NCBI GenBank assembly: GCA_015680685.1
Contig: MNCI01017705.1
Coordinates: 84,628 to 148,627, forward strand
Length of the DNA stretch: 64,000 bases
From: Gnetum montanum
Taxonomy: Eukaryota > Streptophyta > Gnetopsida > Gnetales > Gnetaceae
Direction: 5' to 3'
Position 1 is the stretch's first letter. The number at the start of each line of letters is the position of its first letter. The position numbers and the translations under genes are program-made. The notes beneath the pieces are model-generated. The model ran no database searches and was not told the DNA's origin. It was given only the letters and a program-made list of their open reading frames with translations. Shown here piece by piece: positions 45,572-55,380 of this stretch.

Positions 45572-47160
45572 ATGGAGGGGACATCCTACATAAAGCCACT
45601 AATGTTCGACGAGTTTGATTTTGCTTATTGGAAGGTAAGGATGTAAGGCTTCTTTGAGTTAATGAAGTTTGAAGTATGGAAGTCCATCCTTGAAGGTTAC
45701 ACAGTGCCTATCGATAATGCAGCAAAGGCCCTTCATCCATAGAGCAAGTGGACACTAGAAGAAAGAAATAAGTTCATGTATGATTATAAAGCAAAAAATT
45801 GTTTATATTGTGCATTAAATAAATCTAAATTTAATAAAATAGTCAGATGTAGAACTGCTAAAGAATTTGGAAAACCTTAGAAGATACCTATGAGGGCACA
45901 TCCATTATCAAATAATCAAAACTCTTGGTTCTACAAAGTGAGTATGAAAAACTTAAAATAGATAAAAGATTATTTTTCTAGGGAAAAAATATAGTTGTAG
46001 CAATTAGGAATATAGGTAAGGACTTTCCTAAAAGAAATGTAATCATGAAAATGATTAGAAAACTACAACCTAAATTTAGACCTAAGATTACAATTATGAA
46101 AGAACTTGGAGATTTTTCAGTTTTAAAATTTGAAGAACTTCAAAGTGCTCTCATTGTTTATGAAATGAATCTCATAAGTAAAGGAGAAATAAAAGTAAAG
46201 CCCATTGCCTTGAAATTAGCATCCAAAGAGAAGGAACTAGCTGAATAAGAATTAAATAGTGAAGAAGAAATAGCTCTTCTATGAAGAAGAGTTCAAAGGC
46301 TTCTAGCAAGAAAAGGAAGAAGCCTCAATCAACAAGGACTCAACCAATCCAAATCCAAAGGTAAGGATAGAGGTAAGAAATTTTTAAATTCTAATTTTGA
46401 TGCTTTTTCAATAGAATGTTGGGTATGTGATGAAAGAGGCCATGATGTCTCTAAAGGTTCTAGCAATGACAAGTTACAATGAAAGGACAAGATTGACGTG
46501 GACAAGAAAAAAGACCAACTTCTACTCAAGCTAGGATGATGGAGAGCAAAGTGAAGAAGAAGTGAATGATACATATAAATATTCTCATCTCATCCGTATG
46601 GCTCTCATAGATGATGATGATCAAATGAAAATTGAAGAAGAAATGCATGACCTCTTGTGTAATGAACTTTTATCTCTTCAAAATATTTGTATAAAATTAA
46701 AGAAGGAATTAAAGAACAAAGATCAAGATGTCACTTTATTAAATATGAAAACTTTAGATCTCACAAAAGAAGCCTCAAACCTAAGGGCTAAGAATAAAAA
46801 CTAACCATGTCCTATGAGCAAATTAAGGAAGAACTTGTAGATGCTAAACTTGTAAATGAGAGGCTAGTCAAAGGAAAAGAATCACTTCAAATAATTCGTA
46901 GGCAAGGAAGAAGTCCAAATGATAAAAGCGGACTTGGTTACTATCAACAAGAACAAGAATCTCCATAAAATGTATGTAAACAAGAAGCCCCTTCAAAGAT
47001 TGAGGTAACTATTGGCACTACATTTAACCAAAGAGTAACTTCAAGGCTTAATGACATTAATTTAAACAAAATGGCTAAGTTTTATTACTATAATAGATTT
47101 GGATATAAAAAATGGGTTTTCAATTTAAAGAATTATCATATGAACACCTAGACATATCAC
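45572..47160 (+). pseudogene. gag: Copia gag of E7
   Basis: Starts at the ATG 45572, 41 bases after the primer site. The reading gives PLMFDEFDFAYWKVRMQGFF, then AKEFWKTLEDTYEGTS and LQSEYEKLKI, the typical copia gag core. Next come 46045-46248 (FEELQSALIVYEMNLIS) and a first knuckle CWVCDERGHDVSK that has lost its last Cys. An acidic and coiled-coil part follows (46562-46804, LLCNELLSLQNICIKLKKEL), with a decayed second knuckle FYYYNRFGYKKW (about 47080). The long coiled-coil extension suggests a SIRE/Maximus-like gag. Stops and frameshifts are many. Confidence 0.75.
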
Positions 47161-47542
47161 AGAACTCCTTAGTCTTATCCAAATGTGTTTAGAAAGGAAA
47201 GTATGCAGGACAACAAGAGAATGGAGACAACTCAAAAGGACAAAGGAGTTAAGAAGGTATGGAGAGTCAAAAAGAAAGAAAATGATAGTAAGAAAATCCA
47301 CTCCAACAAATTTTTAAAAGGGATCTAGCTTTAGAAATAGAAGAAATTTGTGTGAGAAGAGGAATCACAAAAGAGGGACCTCATTATCAAGCTCTTTAGG
47401 AACCTTCATTTTGCTCAGAAAGAAAGGTAAGTAGAGGTAAGTTTTTAGTACATTGTGAATATCTCTTAAGACTATGATCCTTAGTAGCTATCCCTAAATC
47501 CTTTCTTGCTGAAGCATCTACTTAACATCTTCATGACTGGAG

Positions 47543-47736
47543 AGATGTCTACTTAGATATGTCTACTATTCAAAAGAGATATCTACTAGTATTTTTGTTT
47601 GATGCAATTGAGACATTTGCTTTCCGAGTGAGATGTCTACTTGTTGATTATAAGTGCAGCATAGGCATCTATCTCTTAAAGGAGATGTCTATATTTTCAA
47701 AAAAAAACCCCCCTTGTTGGACATGATTATATAAAT
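47543..47736 (+). promoter_or_regulatory. Putative internal promoter of E7
   Basis: AGATGTCT words (47543, 47631, 47683, with variants at 47556 and 47576) lead to a TATA-like TATATAAAT at 47728-47736, 64 bases before the aORF start. The same AGATGTCT/AGACATCT words fill the U3 of this family's LTRs (49701-49860 in E7, 30910-31110 in E5, 56150-56430 in E9). That the block drives the aORF is inferred. Confidence 0.5.
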
Positions 47737-47770
47737 CCAAACCTTCATTTTTCACTCATTTGTCCACATC

Positions 47771-47771
47771 N
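47771..47771. other. Single N in sequence
   Basis: Assembly join or uncalled base, 29 bases upstream of the E7 accessory ORF start. No duplicated or inverted sequence is visible beside it, unlike the other N bases. Confidence 0.6.
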
Positions 47772-47799
47772 AGTTTTAAACTAGGTTACATTCATTTTC

Positions 47800-48483
47800 A
47801 TGAATTTTTGTGTACATAAAGTTCTCATAAGAGAATTCTATCACAACATTGTGATTACAAATGCTTCTATTGGTGCTTTCACTACTATGGCTAGGGGTAT
47901 GTTAATTGATGTTTCTTCCAAAGTAGTTAATATAATTCTTGGGATTTCCAATGTTGTTATATTTATGATCACCATTCATTCCATGAATGACATCTTAATG
48001 AATGGTGTGATTCTTGTCTCTCAAGATGAATTTTATAATCCTCTATTTGGAAAGTCATTGTTTCTTCGTACTAGGAAAATTTATAGAAGTCAAATGACCC
48101 CAGATGCTTCCATCCTCTCTTTCATTATTTTATACAATATAATTGTAAAAGTAGAAAGCTATAATTATATGTTTCCAACCCAATCATTTTCTCTATATTA
48201 CCTTCTCATAGGAAAACCCTTGGACTTGTGTCATACTCTCTACCAAGACATGTTGGGATTGCTCACCAAGGAGAGAATCTATGGGCATCCTCACCTCATC
48301 AGTTTGCTAATTCAACAGAGAGGTGTTCGCATTCCTAACATGCCTATTCTTAAAGGCAAGAGGAGCCTTGTTGAGTATTCAGAAAAGAGGAGCTTCATCC
48401 ATGTTGATGAAGTAGAACCCAGCACCAAGCCTCAAAAATTTACAGAAAAGGAATCTACATCACCTTCTCAGGCTTCTTCTTAG
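47800..48483 (+). CDS. E7 accessory ORF, 227 residues (plant transposon protein-like)
   Basis: The longest open frame in the window. MNFCVHKVLIREFYHNIVIT, then MARGMLIDVSSKVVNIILGI, DEFYNPLFGKSLFLRTRKIY, LLIGKPLDLCHTLYQDMLGL and HPHLISLLIQQRGVRIPNMP; the end is Ser/Thr/Lys-rich. A G-x4-[VI]-x2-S-x-K-x-[VI]-x3-L-x-IS pattern and a late [FH]P-x-LI motif are shared with the E6 aORF and fit proteins annotated as 'putative plant transposon protein'. No signal peptide or clear membrane segment. The frame stops at 48481, but Ser/Pro-rich coding-like sequence runs on, broken, to about 49190, so the ancestral protein was longer. Confidence 0.6.
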   Translation: MNFCVHKVLIREFYHNIVITNASIGAFTTMARGMLIDVSSKVVNIILGISNVVIFMITIHSMNDILMNGVILVSQDEFYNPLFGKSLFLRTRKIYRSQMTPDASILSFIILYNIIVKVESYNYMFPTQSFSLYYLLIGKPLDLCHTLYQDMLGLLTKERIYGHPHLISLLIQQRGVRIPNMPILKGKRSLVEYSEKRSFIHVDEVEPSTKPQKFTEKESTSPSQASS

Positions 48484-49190
48484 TTGAGAAGTTACAAATT
48501 TGTTGGTGGTTAGGTGGCATCTTCTTTGAAGAAGCTTCTAAAGCCCTTTTCTTAAGCTATTGGGTAAATTGGCAAGAATCTATCTTACCCTCATAAGAGA
48601 ATGGACATAGCTGGGATACCCCTTTCTCCTAGGAAGCAATAGTTTGAGGGGATTACCACTCCTTCCATTTTAAATAGTAAGGACTATCTAGCCCCACTAA
48701 GGCATTCAGCAACAGCTAAACATTCCCGAGCCTATGACTCAAGAAATGCACCTGATTCAAAGAAGCTTGATGCACCACCAGCACATGTCCTAGGGGAGCA
48801 CCATGATCCCATGCAACTTGAACCTAGTTCCCATCATCAAGATGATGCTCCAAGGATACTTTGGTAGTAGGCCATGGAGAGCATCCTTGGAACCTCTTCC
48901 CAATGGAGACCTACTAATCCTATCATCTTCTCAATAGGCTCTATCCTAGTAGGATCCACCAACTTCATCTTGATTTTGAGTGAAGCTTTATCCATGGAGG
49001 GCTCCACTTCAGATTTCTTATTCAAACGATGATGCCAAGTAGCATGTCTCTAGTGCTAATATTAGCAATGATGAGGATGAGGAGGAGACCTATAGACCTT
49101 TTCATGCCATAGCTACTTCTAATGAGGACTCAAATGATGCCACTAAGGTTAGCAATTAGAGTCGTTGGCTAGTCCCTCCTTTTGGGTGAG
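48484..49190 (+). pseudogene. Degenerate tail of the E7 accessory ORF
   Basis: Past the stop codon the plus strand still reads like a disordered protein tail: PSILNSKDYLAPLRHSATAK, then LDAPPAHVLGEHHDPMQLE (48640-48820) and an Asp/Glu run (about 49070-49090). Two or more stops and frame changes interrupt it. The minus frame at 48837-49025 is its shadow. Confidence 0.45.
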
Positions 49191-49413
49191 ATCCAAAAAG
49201 GGGAACAATTCTTGGACCATATATTTGTACATTGTAGAGCAATAGTATGTATGATGCTTATGATGCTTGTAAACTCTATGCATATGCTTATGTTTTACCT
49301 TTATGATCCCCTTTGACTACCATTGGAATTTATACATCTTAAGTATTTTTTTCATCTACTATTATTTAAATCTTATATCTACTAAACCATTTTCTTAAGT
49401 TTTGGACATTACC

Positions 49414-49427
49414 AAAATGGGCAAGAT
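49414..49427 (+). promoter_or_regulatory. Polypurine tract of E7
   Basis: AAAATGGGCAAGAT directly precedes the 3' LTR start TGTTGACC. It is the plus-strand primer for reverse transcription. Confidence 0.6.
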
Positions 49428-50519
49428 TGTTGACCTTTTGGTATGTCAAAACATTAAGGAAAATGGAGAACATAGAATTTTTATTGTGGATAATGTATTT
49501 ATAGGACATGAACAAGAACTTCACATGAGATCTAGGAACTCAAGTAAATAAGATCTACAATGAGATGACAAAGTGAAGACTACATGGGGTCAAGATAAGA
49601 GCACGGACAAAAATGAAGGCTACAAATCAAATGAAAATGATCCGAGGACTAGAAAAAAGGAAAATTGATGAGAGAAAGCCTTAGAACACACAACACAAAA
49701 GTTGAGAAGATGTCTCTCAAAAATAGTAGACATCTCTATCTCAGAGTAGACATCTCCCTAGAGATGTTTGACAGAAGACTTCTCATTTTCTAAAGAGACG
49801 TCTCTCTTGAATTGAGGCTAATCTCAAGTAAACATATCAACTTCAAAGGTGACATCTACACTAGTTGTTTGGTAGCCATTGCATAAATTCCAAGGAGATT
49901 TTTCAAACTTTGAAGCTCTAAAAAGATACCAAAATCTTTGGAATTATGTAAGTGTTGTTTACACAAGATTTATAATTGTCTAATCTATTCTATTATATTA
50001 TTGTTCTTCATTGTAGCATCATTTGCTTGGTTATGTATTGTATTGAGCTTCACTGACAAGGGCTTGTAAATTTAGTTAGATTATTTTCTTGTATCTTTTT
50101 ATTTTTCTTGTAGCCATGCAAGGTTGATGTGCTCCTTACGAGAAGGTACTCATATTGAGCTTGTTGGGACCTTATGGGGTTTAGTGGTTTTATAGTGTCA
50201 AAAATCTCCAAAGTGGAGCTCAATTTTGTGAAGGTTATGGGATCCTTGAAATCACATTCTAAGCTTATTAGGACCTTTCAGGTTTGAGTGGTTCGCAGTG
50301 ACAAAACACTCTAGTGTAGAGCTTAAATTTTATACATGGTGTGGTATCCTTCAAATCATATTTTATTGAAAAACAAAGTTTGAAGGTGTGCATGGATTCT
50401 ACCCTCTGAATGTCGAAGTACCCAAGTTGGAGAACCACATAAAATTTGGTGTTTTTGTATGACAAGTGCAATTACAATTGGGAAACTTATTCAAACCCAT
50501 TCTTAATTCTTGATCCATA
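49428..50519 (+). repeat. 3' LTR of E7
   Basis: 1092 bases, TGTTGACCTTTTGG to TGATCCATA (CA changed to TA). It has AGATGTCT-rich U3 (49701-49860), a decayed TATA-like GCATAAATTC (49881-49890) and two ~125-bp tandem units (50150-50390). Family members: 30248-31364 and 55602-56742. Confidence 0.75.
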
Positions 50520-51559
50520 GTAGGTCCATCACCAATGCTTCCTCTTCATTCTTGATTCTATAGCTATTAAATCATTCTAAGAAGTGCTTATGAATGTGAA
50601 ATTAGATCACAATAGGATGTTGAGAGTTTGGGATAAGATAATGACTACATTAGCTATTGGAGAATGATCACATGGGCTAACAAAGAATTCCAAATATTGA
50701 TATCATGGCTATTATATGGTAGTGACATGCTTATTGATTTGAAAATGTCTTCATGCTTTGCACTAGGAAATATTGGTTACTCAGTGATGTTCAGAAGAAT
50801 TGGTACTAAATAATAGGCTTCTTTGGCCACATGGCTTTCGCTCCTCTTTCTTTTTTAAGAGAGTCATTGACTTGCTTAACTTGAGGTTACATTGGCCTTT
50901 TACATTCTTGGCACTTTCTCCCATTTTTTTCAAGAGTAAAACCTTCATTGGGCTTCATTACCAAGGCTAAATTTTCATTTTCTCATAGAATGAGATGTGC
51001 TACATTCAACAAACTTCCTGGTAGAGCATGTCAAAGGAGATGGCACATGGCCATAGTGCATGGATGTCAAGCATAGGTTTTTATCATTAGCAAGGTAAGG
51101 AAGGCTATAATTTGGGTAAGGGGTTATGGATTAGGAGTGATAATGGAGATGATGCAGGGTAAACACTGTTGACAAGATCAAATAAGCTAACCAAATCTCA
51201 CATATCGAGATCACATGGTGACTCACCTTTTCAATGAATTACATTGCTGAGATGACTCTAGGTTCATCCTAAAAGCATGACTTCAAGAGTATAGTCCAAC
51301 AAGTCAATGAATACATGTGTTTACAAAAGGTTGCATGAGGCAACAAGTGTACATAGGTCATCATTAGTTACAACTAGTAGAACATGTAAACTCTATGTCA
51401 TCCTATGTAGATTCATACAAAATTTGCAGTATGTTTGGAAAGCCAAAAGTTCTAGAGGGTTGTGTAGGGTCACTTGTTATAGGCTACTATAGTTATCAAT
51501 GTCAATTGTTTGTCCAACCTATGAACAAAAGCCAATAAAGGCTATAAACAAATGGATCA
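50520..51559. other. No gene recognised; probable 3' region of E8
   Basis: About 1 kb without supportable coding sequence. It lies downstream (minus strand) of the E8 integrase, where E4 has its long 3' region, so it may belong to E8. No array or LTR is seen. Confidence 0.4.
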
Positions 51560-53085
51560 ACATTAGATGTAATATAGTTTGAGATAAGAATGGTTGACCA
51601 AGTTAGCTCATGCATTATCATCATTGTTCATCAACTTGAATGCTCTATTACCATAAGCTTTGGTGATCAAGAAAGGTCCTTCCTAACTGGCTAAGAATTT
51701 GTTCGCATGCTCCTGAACAACCTTTAGAACAAGGTCTTCTTCCTTGACTTTTTGCCTATTTAAATCATGATCATGCTATTGTTTATGCTTCTTTTGGTCT
51801 CACTTGATGTTGGAAAGCATTTTTATTCATCATTCCCCCATTAAGTCAAGGTCCATGGTATGCAACTCCTTATCCCGCTCATCATTCATTAAGTTAAATA
51901 GAGCTATCCTCAAGGATGGAACCTACAATTCAAGAGGTAAAACAAATTTAGATCTATAAACCGGGCTACATGGGATAGCTCTGGTTGTTGTTCTAAAGGT
52001 TGCCCTATAGGCCTAGAGTGAATATAAGAGTTTTTCATGGCATTTGCATTTGCCTTTGCTTAAAATTTTCTTAAGAAGGTTTATGATGACTTTGTTGCTA
52101 GCTTTGGCTTGGCCATTGACCTATGGATAATAAGGTGATGAAAGGAATGTTTAATGTTTAGTTGTTGACAAAAGGGTTCATCTCTTGGCTACTAAATTAT
52201 GGTTTATTATCTATAAAAATTATTAAAGATAGGCCAAAATGAGATACGATGTTATCCAATATAAACTTAAAGCTTGTTACATCATTATTTTTCCAAGAAG
52301 GATAACTTCAACCCACTTTGTAAAATACTTAATCATGATGATGATTAAACTATGCCCTACAAAGCATTTAGGCCTTATTGGTCCAACTATATTTGTTCCC
52401 TATTGTTGGCATGATCGTGTGATTTGAGTGATATGTAACTCAATCAATGGCACATGTATTAAGTTGTTGTATCATTGACAGGTGTCACAAGTTTTAATCT
52501 TTTGCAAGTAGTCACTTTCCATACGAGCCCAATAGTATCCTAAGCATCTAATCTTTATGACCATGGCTTTAGGTCCTATATGTCCCCCACATATACCCTT
52601 GTGAACCTCTTTAAGGACTATGATAGCTTTTTCTTTACTTAAGCATATTAGCAATATGTCATCGTAGGATCTTCAACATAATGTGTTATTAGCTACAATA
52701 ACATATTGTTTTGATCATTTACCTATAGCATCCTTTTGATAGGCAATTAGGTTCTATGGAGGTTCACCATGCATTAAGTAAAAATTAATGCTTTCATATC
52801 ACTCTTGTTGAGGAACACTATCAATGATGATTATAGAGGTACCTTCAGTGTTCTGCATGATGGGAAGAGCATAGTTCTTTGTCAACGAAGGTAAGTTACT
52901 AAACACATCTAGCATCACACTTAGGACTAAGGTTGCAATGGCATCAGCTAAGGTGTTCTTGGTTTGAAGAATGTATTGGATACCAACATTTGTAAACTAT
53001 AACATGAGTTTTTTACCTAGCTCATAGTAAGGTTGTAAATATTTATCCTTACATGTGTAGACTTCTGTCATGTAGTGCTTGAACA
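51560..53085 (-). pseudogene. IN: E8: Tat pol fragment (second RNase H end, integrase)
   Basis: On the minus strand: aRH end with ILQTKNTLADAIATL (about 52960, last Asp kept), linker YESINFYLMHGEPP, then a well-kept integrase zinc region (LKEVHKGICGGHIGPKAMVI...CDTCQ, 52610-52472). After that come YFTKWVEVILL (about 52310), SSPYYPXVNGQAKASNKVII with Glu changed to Lys (about 52120), and a C-terminal LVLKVVQEHANKFLAS (about 51720). The fragment is closely related to E4 14140-15660. It stops abruptly near 53085, in the middle of the second RNase H. Confidence 0.8.
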
Positions 53086-53302
53086 ATTTGATGCTAGAAC
53101 TCCAAAAATTTTATCTTGGAATATTTTTTACCTCAAATTCATGGCATTCAAAAAAGGATTCAAAGCACCTTAGATGGTCTTGTCAATCACCCAAGGACTT
53201 ATAAATCTATTACTGAGTTAGAAAATAAAAATGAAGAATATGTGCAATATTGATCTATGTGCTAGATCCGATGAGCAAGAACAATAAAATAAACATAGAA
53301 TA

Positions 53303-53308
<6 letters not shown>

Positions 53309-53348
<40 letters not shown>
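53309..53348. repeat. (AG)20 microsatellite
   Basis: Forty bases of uninterrupted AG repeat, the longest perfect simple repeat here. It is a good candidate for length variation. Confidence 0.95.
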
Positions 53349-53353
<5 letters not shown>

Positions 53354-55380
53354 ATTGCAACTTTGTATTAATGCATTGTATAATAAAGGTTCATGAAATA
53401 TAGATTACATGTTATAAAATCTAAGAGCATGGAAATATCTCCGATTCCCAATGTAAGCAGTAAGGTGTATTCTATCACAAAATCTACATTTGTTCTCCCA
53501 TCAATCTACTCTTGAACTTTGTTTACTTCAAGTCTACTTTGCTCTGGATGATTAGTGTTAGGAGAGAAAATTTAAAACATTGTTTTTAGATGAGTTTTAC
53601 AAGAAGAACTACATGTATCAATCACATCCATCCAAAATTTAACCTTATTCGCATAGTTTAGTCAAAAAAATCATTGAAAATTAAAATAACCTCAGCTTTC
53701 AGTGATTTCACCATGGAAGGAATCATGAAATCATGAACTTTACATCCATGACAATTACAACCAAGTATACATAACTATTTTTTACATGAAAAATAGCCAA
53801 TGCTAGAAAAAAAACCCATAGTTGTCACCATTAACCCCTTTTCATGTAGGGTTGGTAAAAAAATTTGCCAAAATTTCATTTGAGCTTCAAAAAAAGTGAT
53901 TCCACCATTATTTGAAAGCTTAAATTGACCCCTACACATCCACACTTCATGAAAATTTTAAAACATTATTTTTTCTGCAAAAAAAATTTACCAACTTGGA
54001 CAAGAATCTTATAATGGCACAAACCTTCTTTCGACATAGGCTTAGCAAAAAATTCATGAAATTTTTGTTTTAAAGCCAATCAGAGTGATTCCACCTTTGC
54101 TAGAAAGATAAGGCCAAGGCTCACCCAACCATAACCAAAAAAATTAGCCAAAACCTCTACCATTTTCTTAGAAAAAAATTGTGAACATACATGAAATTTT
54201 AAAAATGGCATCAAAAACCTAATTGCATGACCTTAGGAAAATAGCCATAACTTCATCATTATTAATCCAAATTGAACAAGAAAATAGCTATTGGAAAGCT
54301 TAAACATAGGGCTACAAATCCATAATATCAAATTTTAAAAATAATTAGTTTTTTTTTAAGAAAAAATACAAAACATTGTTTTCTTTTTCCATATAAAAAG
54401 CTAAATAGCTAAAACCCAACTTAACATAGCCATAAAAACATAGCCAAAATAGCCAAAAAGATCAATACCCATTAGAAAACACACCAAAATAATGGGATAG
54501 GATTTTGTTGAAATTTAATTTTGGAAAATACTTTGGCCTAAATTTGAGAAAAATAGCCATATCTCCAAATTTTGAGAAAAAAGCATGAAAAAAATAAGCT
54601 TAATTTTAAAAAATTGAATATAATAAAGCCAAAATAAAGAAATGACCATCGTCCACATGGATGCAATCTAAATGAGAGGTGATATTTTTTCAGAATTTTT
54701 TTTTACCCCCTTTGTTAGTATAGATCTAGGAAAAAATGACCCCATAAGTGATAAGAAAAATGCAAGAAAAGCAATAAAAAATAGAGCAAAAATGGGTAAA
54801 ATTGCCTACCTTGGAGTAGAAATGGACGAAGCTTTGATTGAAATGGGCTTGGATAGCCCTGAAAACTCCCTCACCCATTCATCCACCTTCTAGATCCTTA
54901 GATTCTAGTGTTTCCCTCCATGTTGTTTTAGTGCCATGGCAAGATCAACACTCGGAGAGTTTGAAGATGCGAAGGATGGAGGTTCTACGTTGTGTGGAAG
55001 GAAGATGGCAGGCTTCCACACTAATAATAGGTTGCTTATCCCACAAAAATCTCTATCAAAGATCTCCTCTAATGCACAATTTGCAAGAATGAAAATTGTG
55101 ATTGGAAACTTCCAAAATTTAACAATAAAAACTACATCTAAACCTAAATGTCCACCTCTAAACCCAAATTGCTAATTCAGTGCACCATAACTCCAAGTGC
55201 ATTGAAGTGCAAAAGGGAAAAACTTTTTTCAATGCTAATATTGGTGGGAAACAACTTCAATTTTCAAATTTTAAAAATTTTTAGATTGTGGACCCCACCA
55301 TACACCTTCCCTCTTAGCCAAAAATTGCATCAATGCTAAATTTTAAGCACTTTTGGCACTTAGAAAAATAACATAACCTT
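53349..55380. other. AT-rich region without recognised gene
   Basis: Long A-rich sequence with recurring 'tagccaaaa' and 'gaaaattttaaaa' words. The frames at 54672-55339 overlap, are short and match no family. It could be the LTR or leader of the Tat element E10, but I find no ends or primer site. Confidence 0.35.

Larger units (their letters stand above)
45283..50519 (+). mobile_element. E7: copia element with gag and aORF but no pol, 5' LTR truncated
   Basis: Order on the plus strand: last part of the 5' LTR, tRNA-iMet-type primer site, copia gag, a non-coding block with LTR-like motifs and a TATA box, aORF with low-complexity tail, polypurine tract, full 3' LTR. Between gag (about 47160) and the aORF (47800) there is no room for protease, integrase and reverse transcriptase, and none is seen elsewhere inside. 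The layout is the copia counterpart of E6. Confidence 0.75.

Noticed and set aside
54672-55339. Cluster of overlapping plus frames of 60-84 residues
   Set aside because: No shared frame, no motif, no codon pattern and no homologue I recognise; treated as non-coding.
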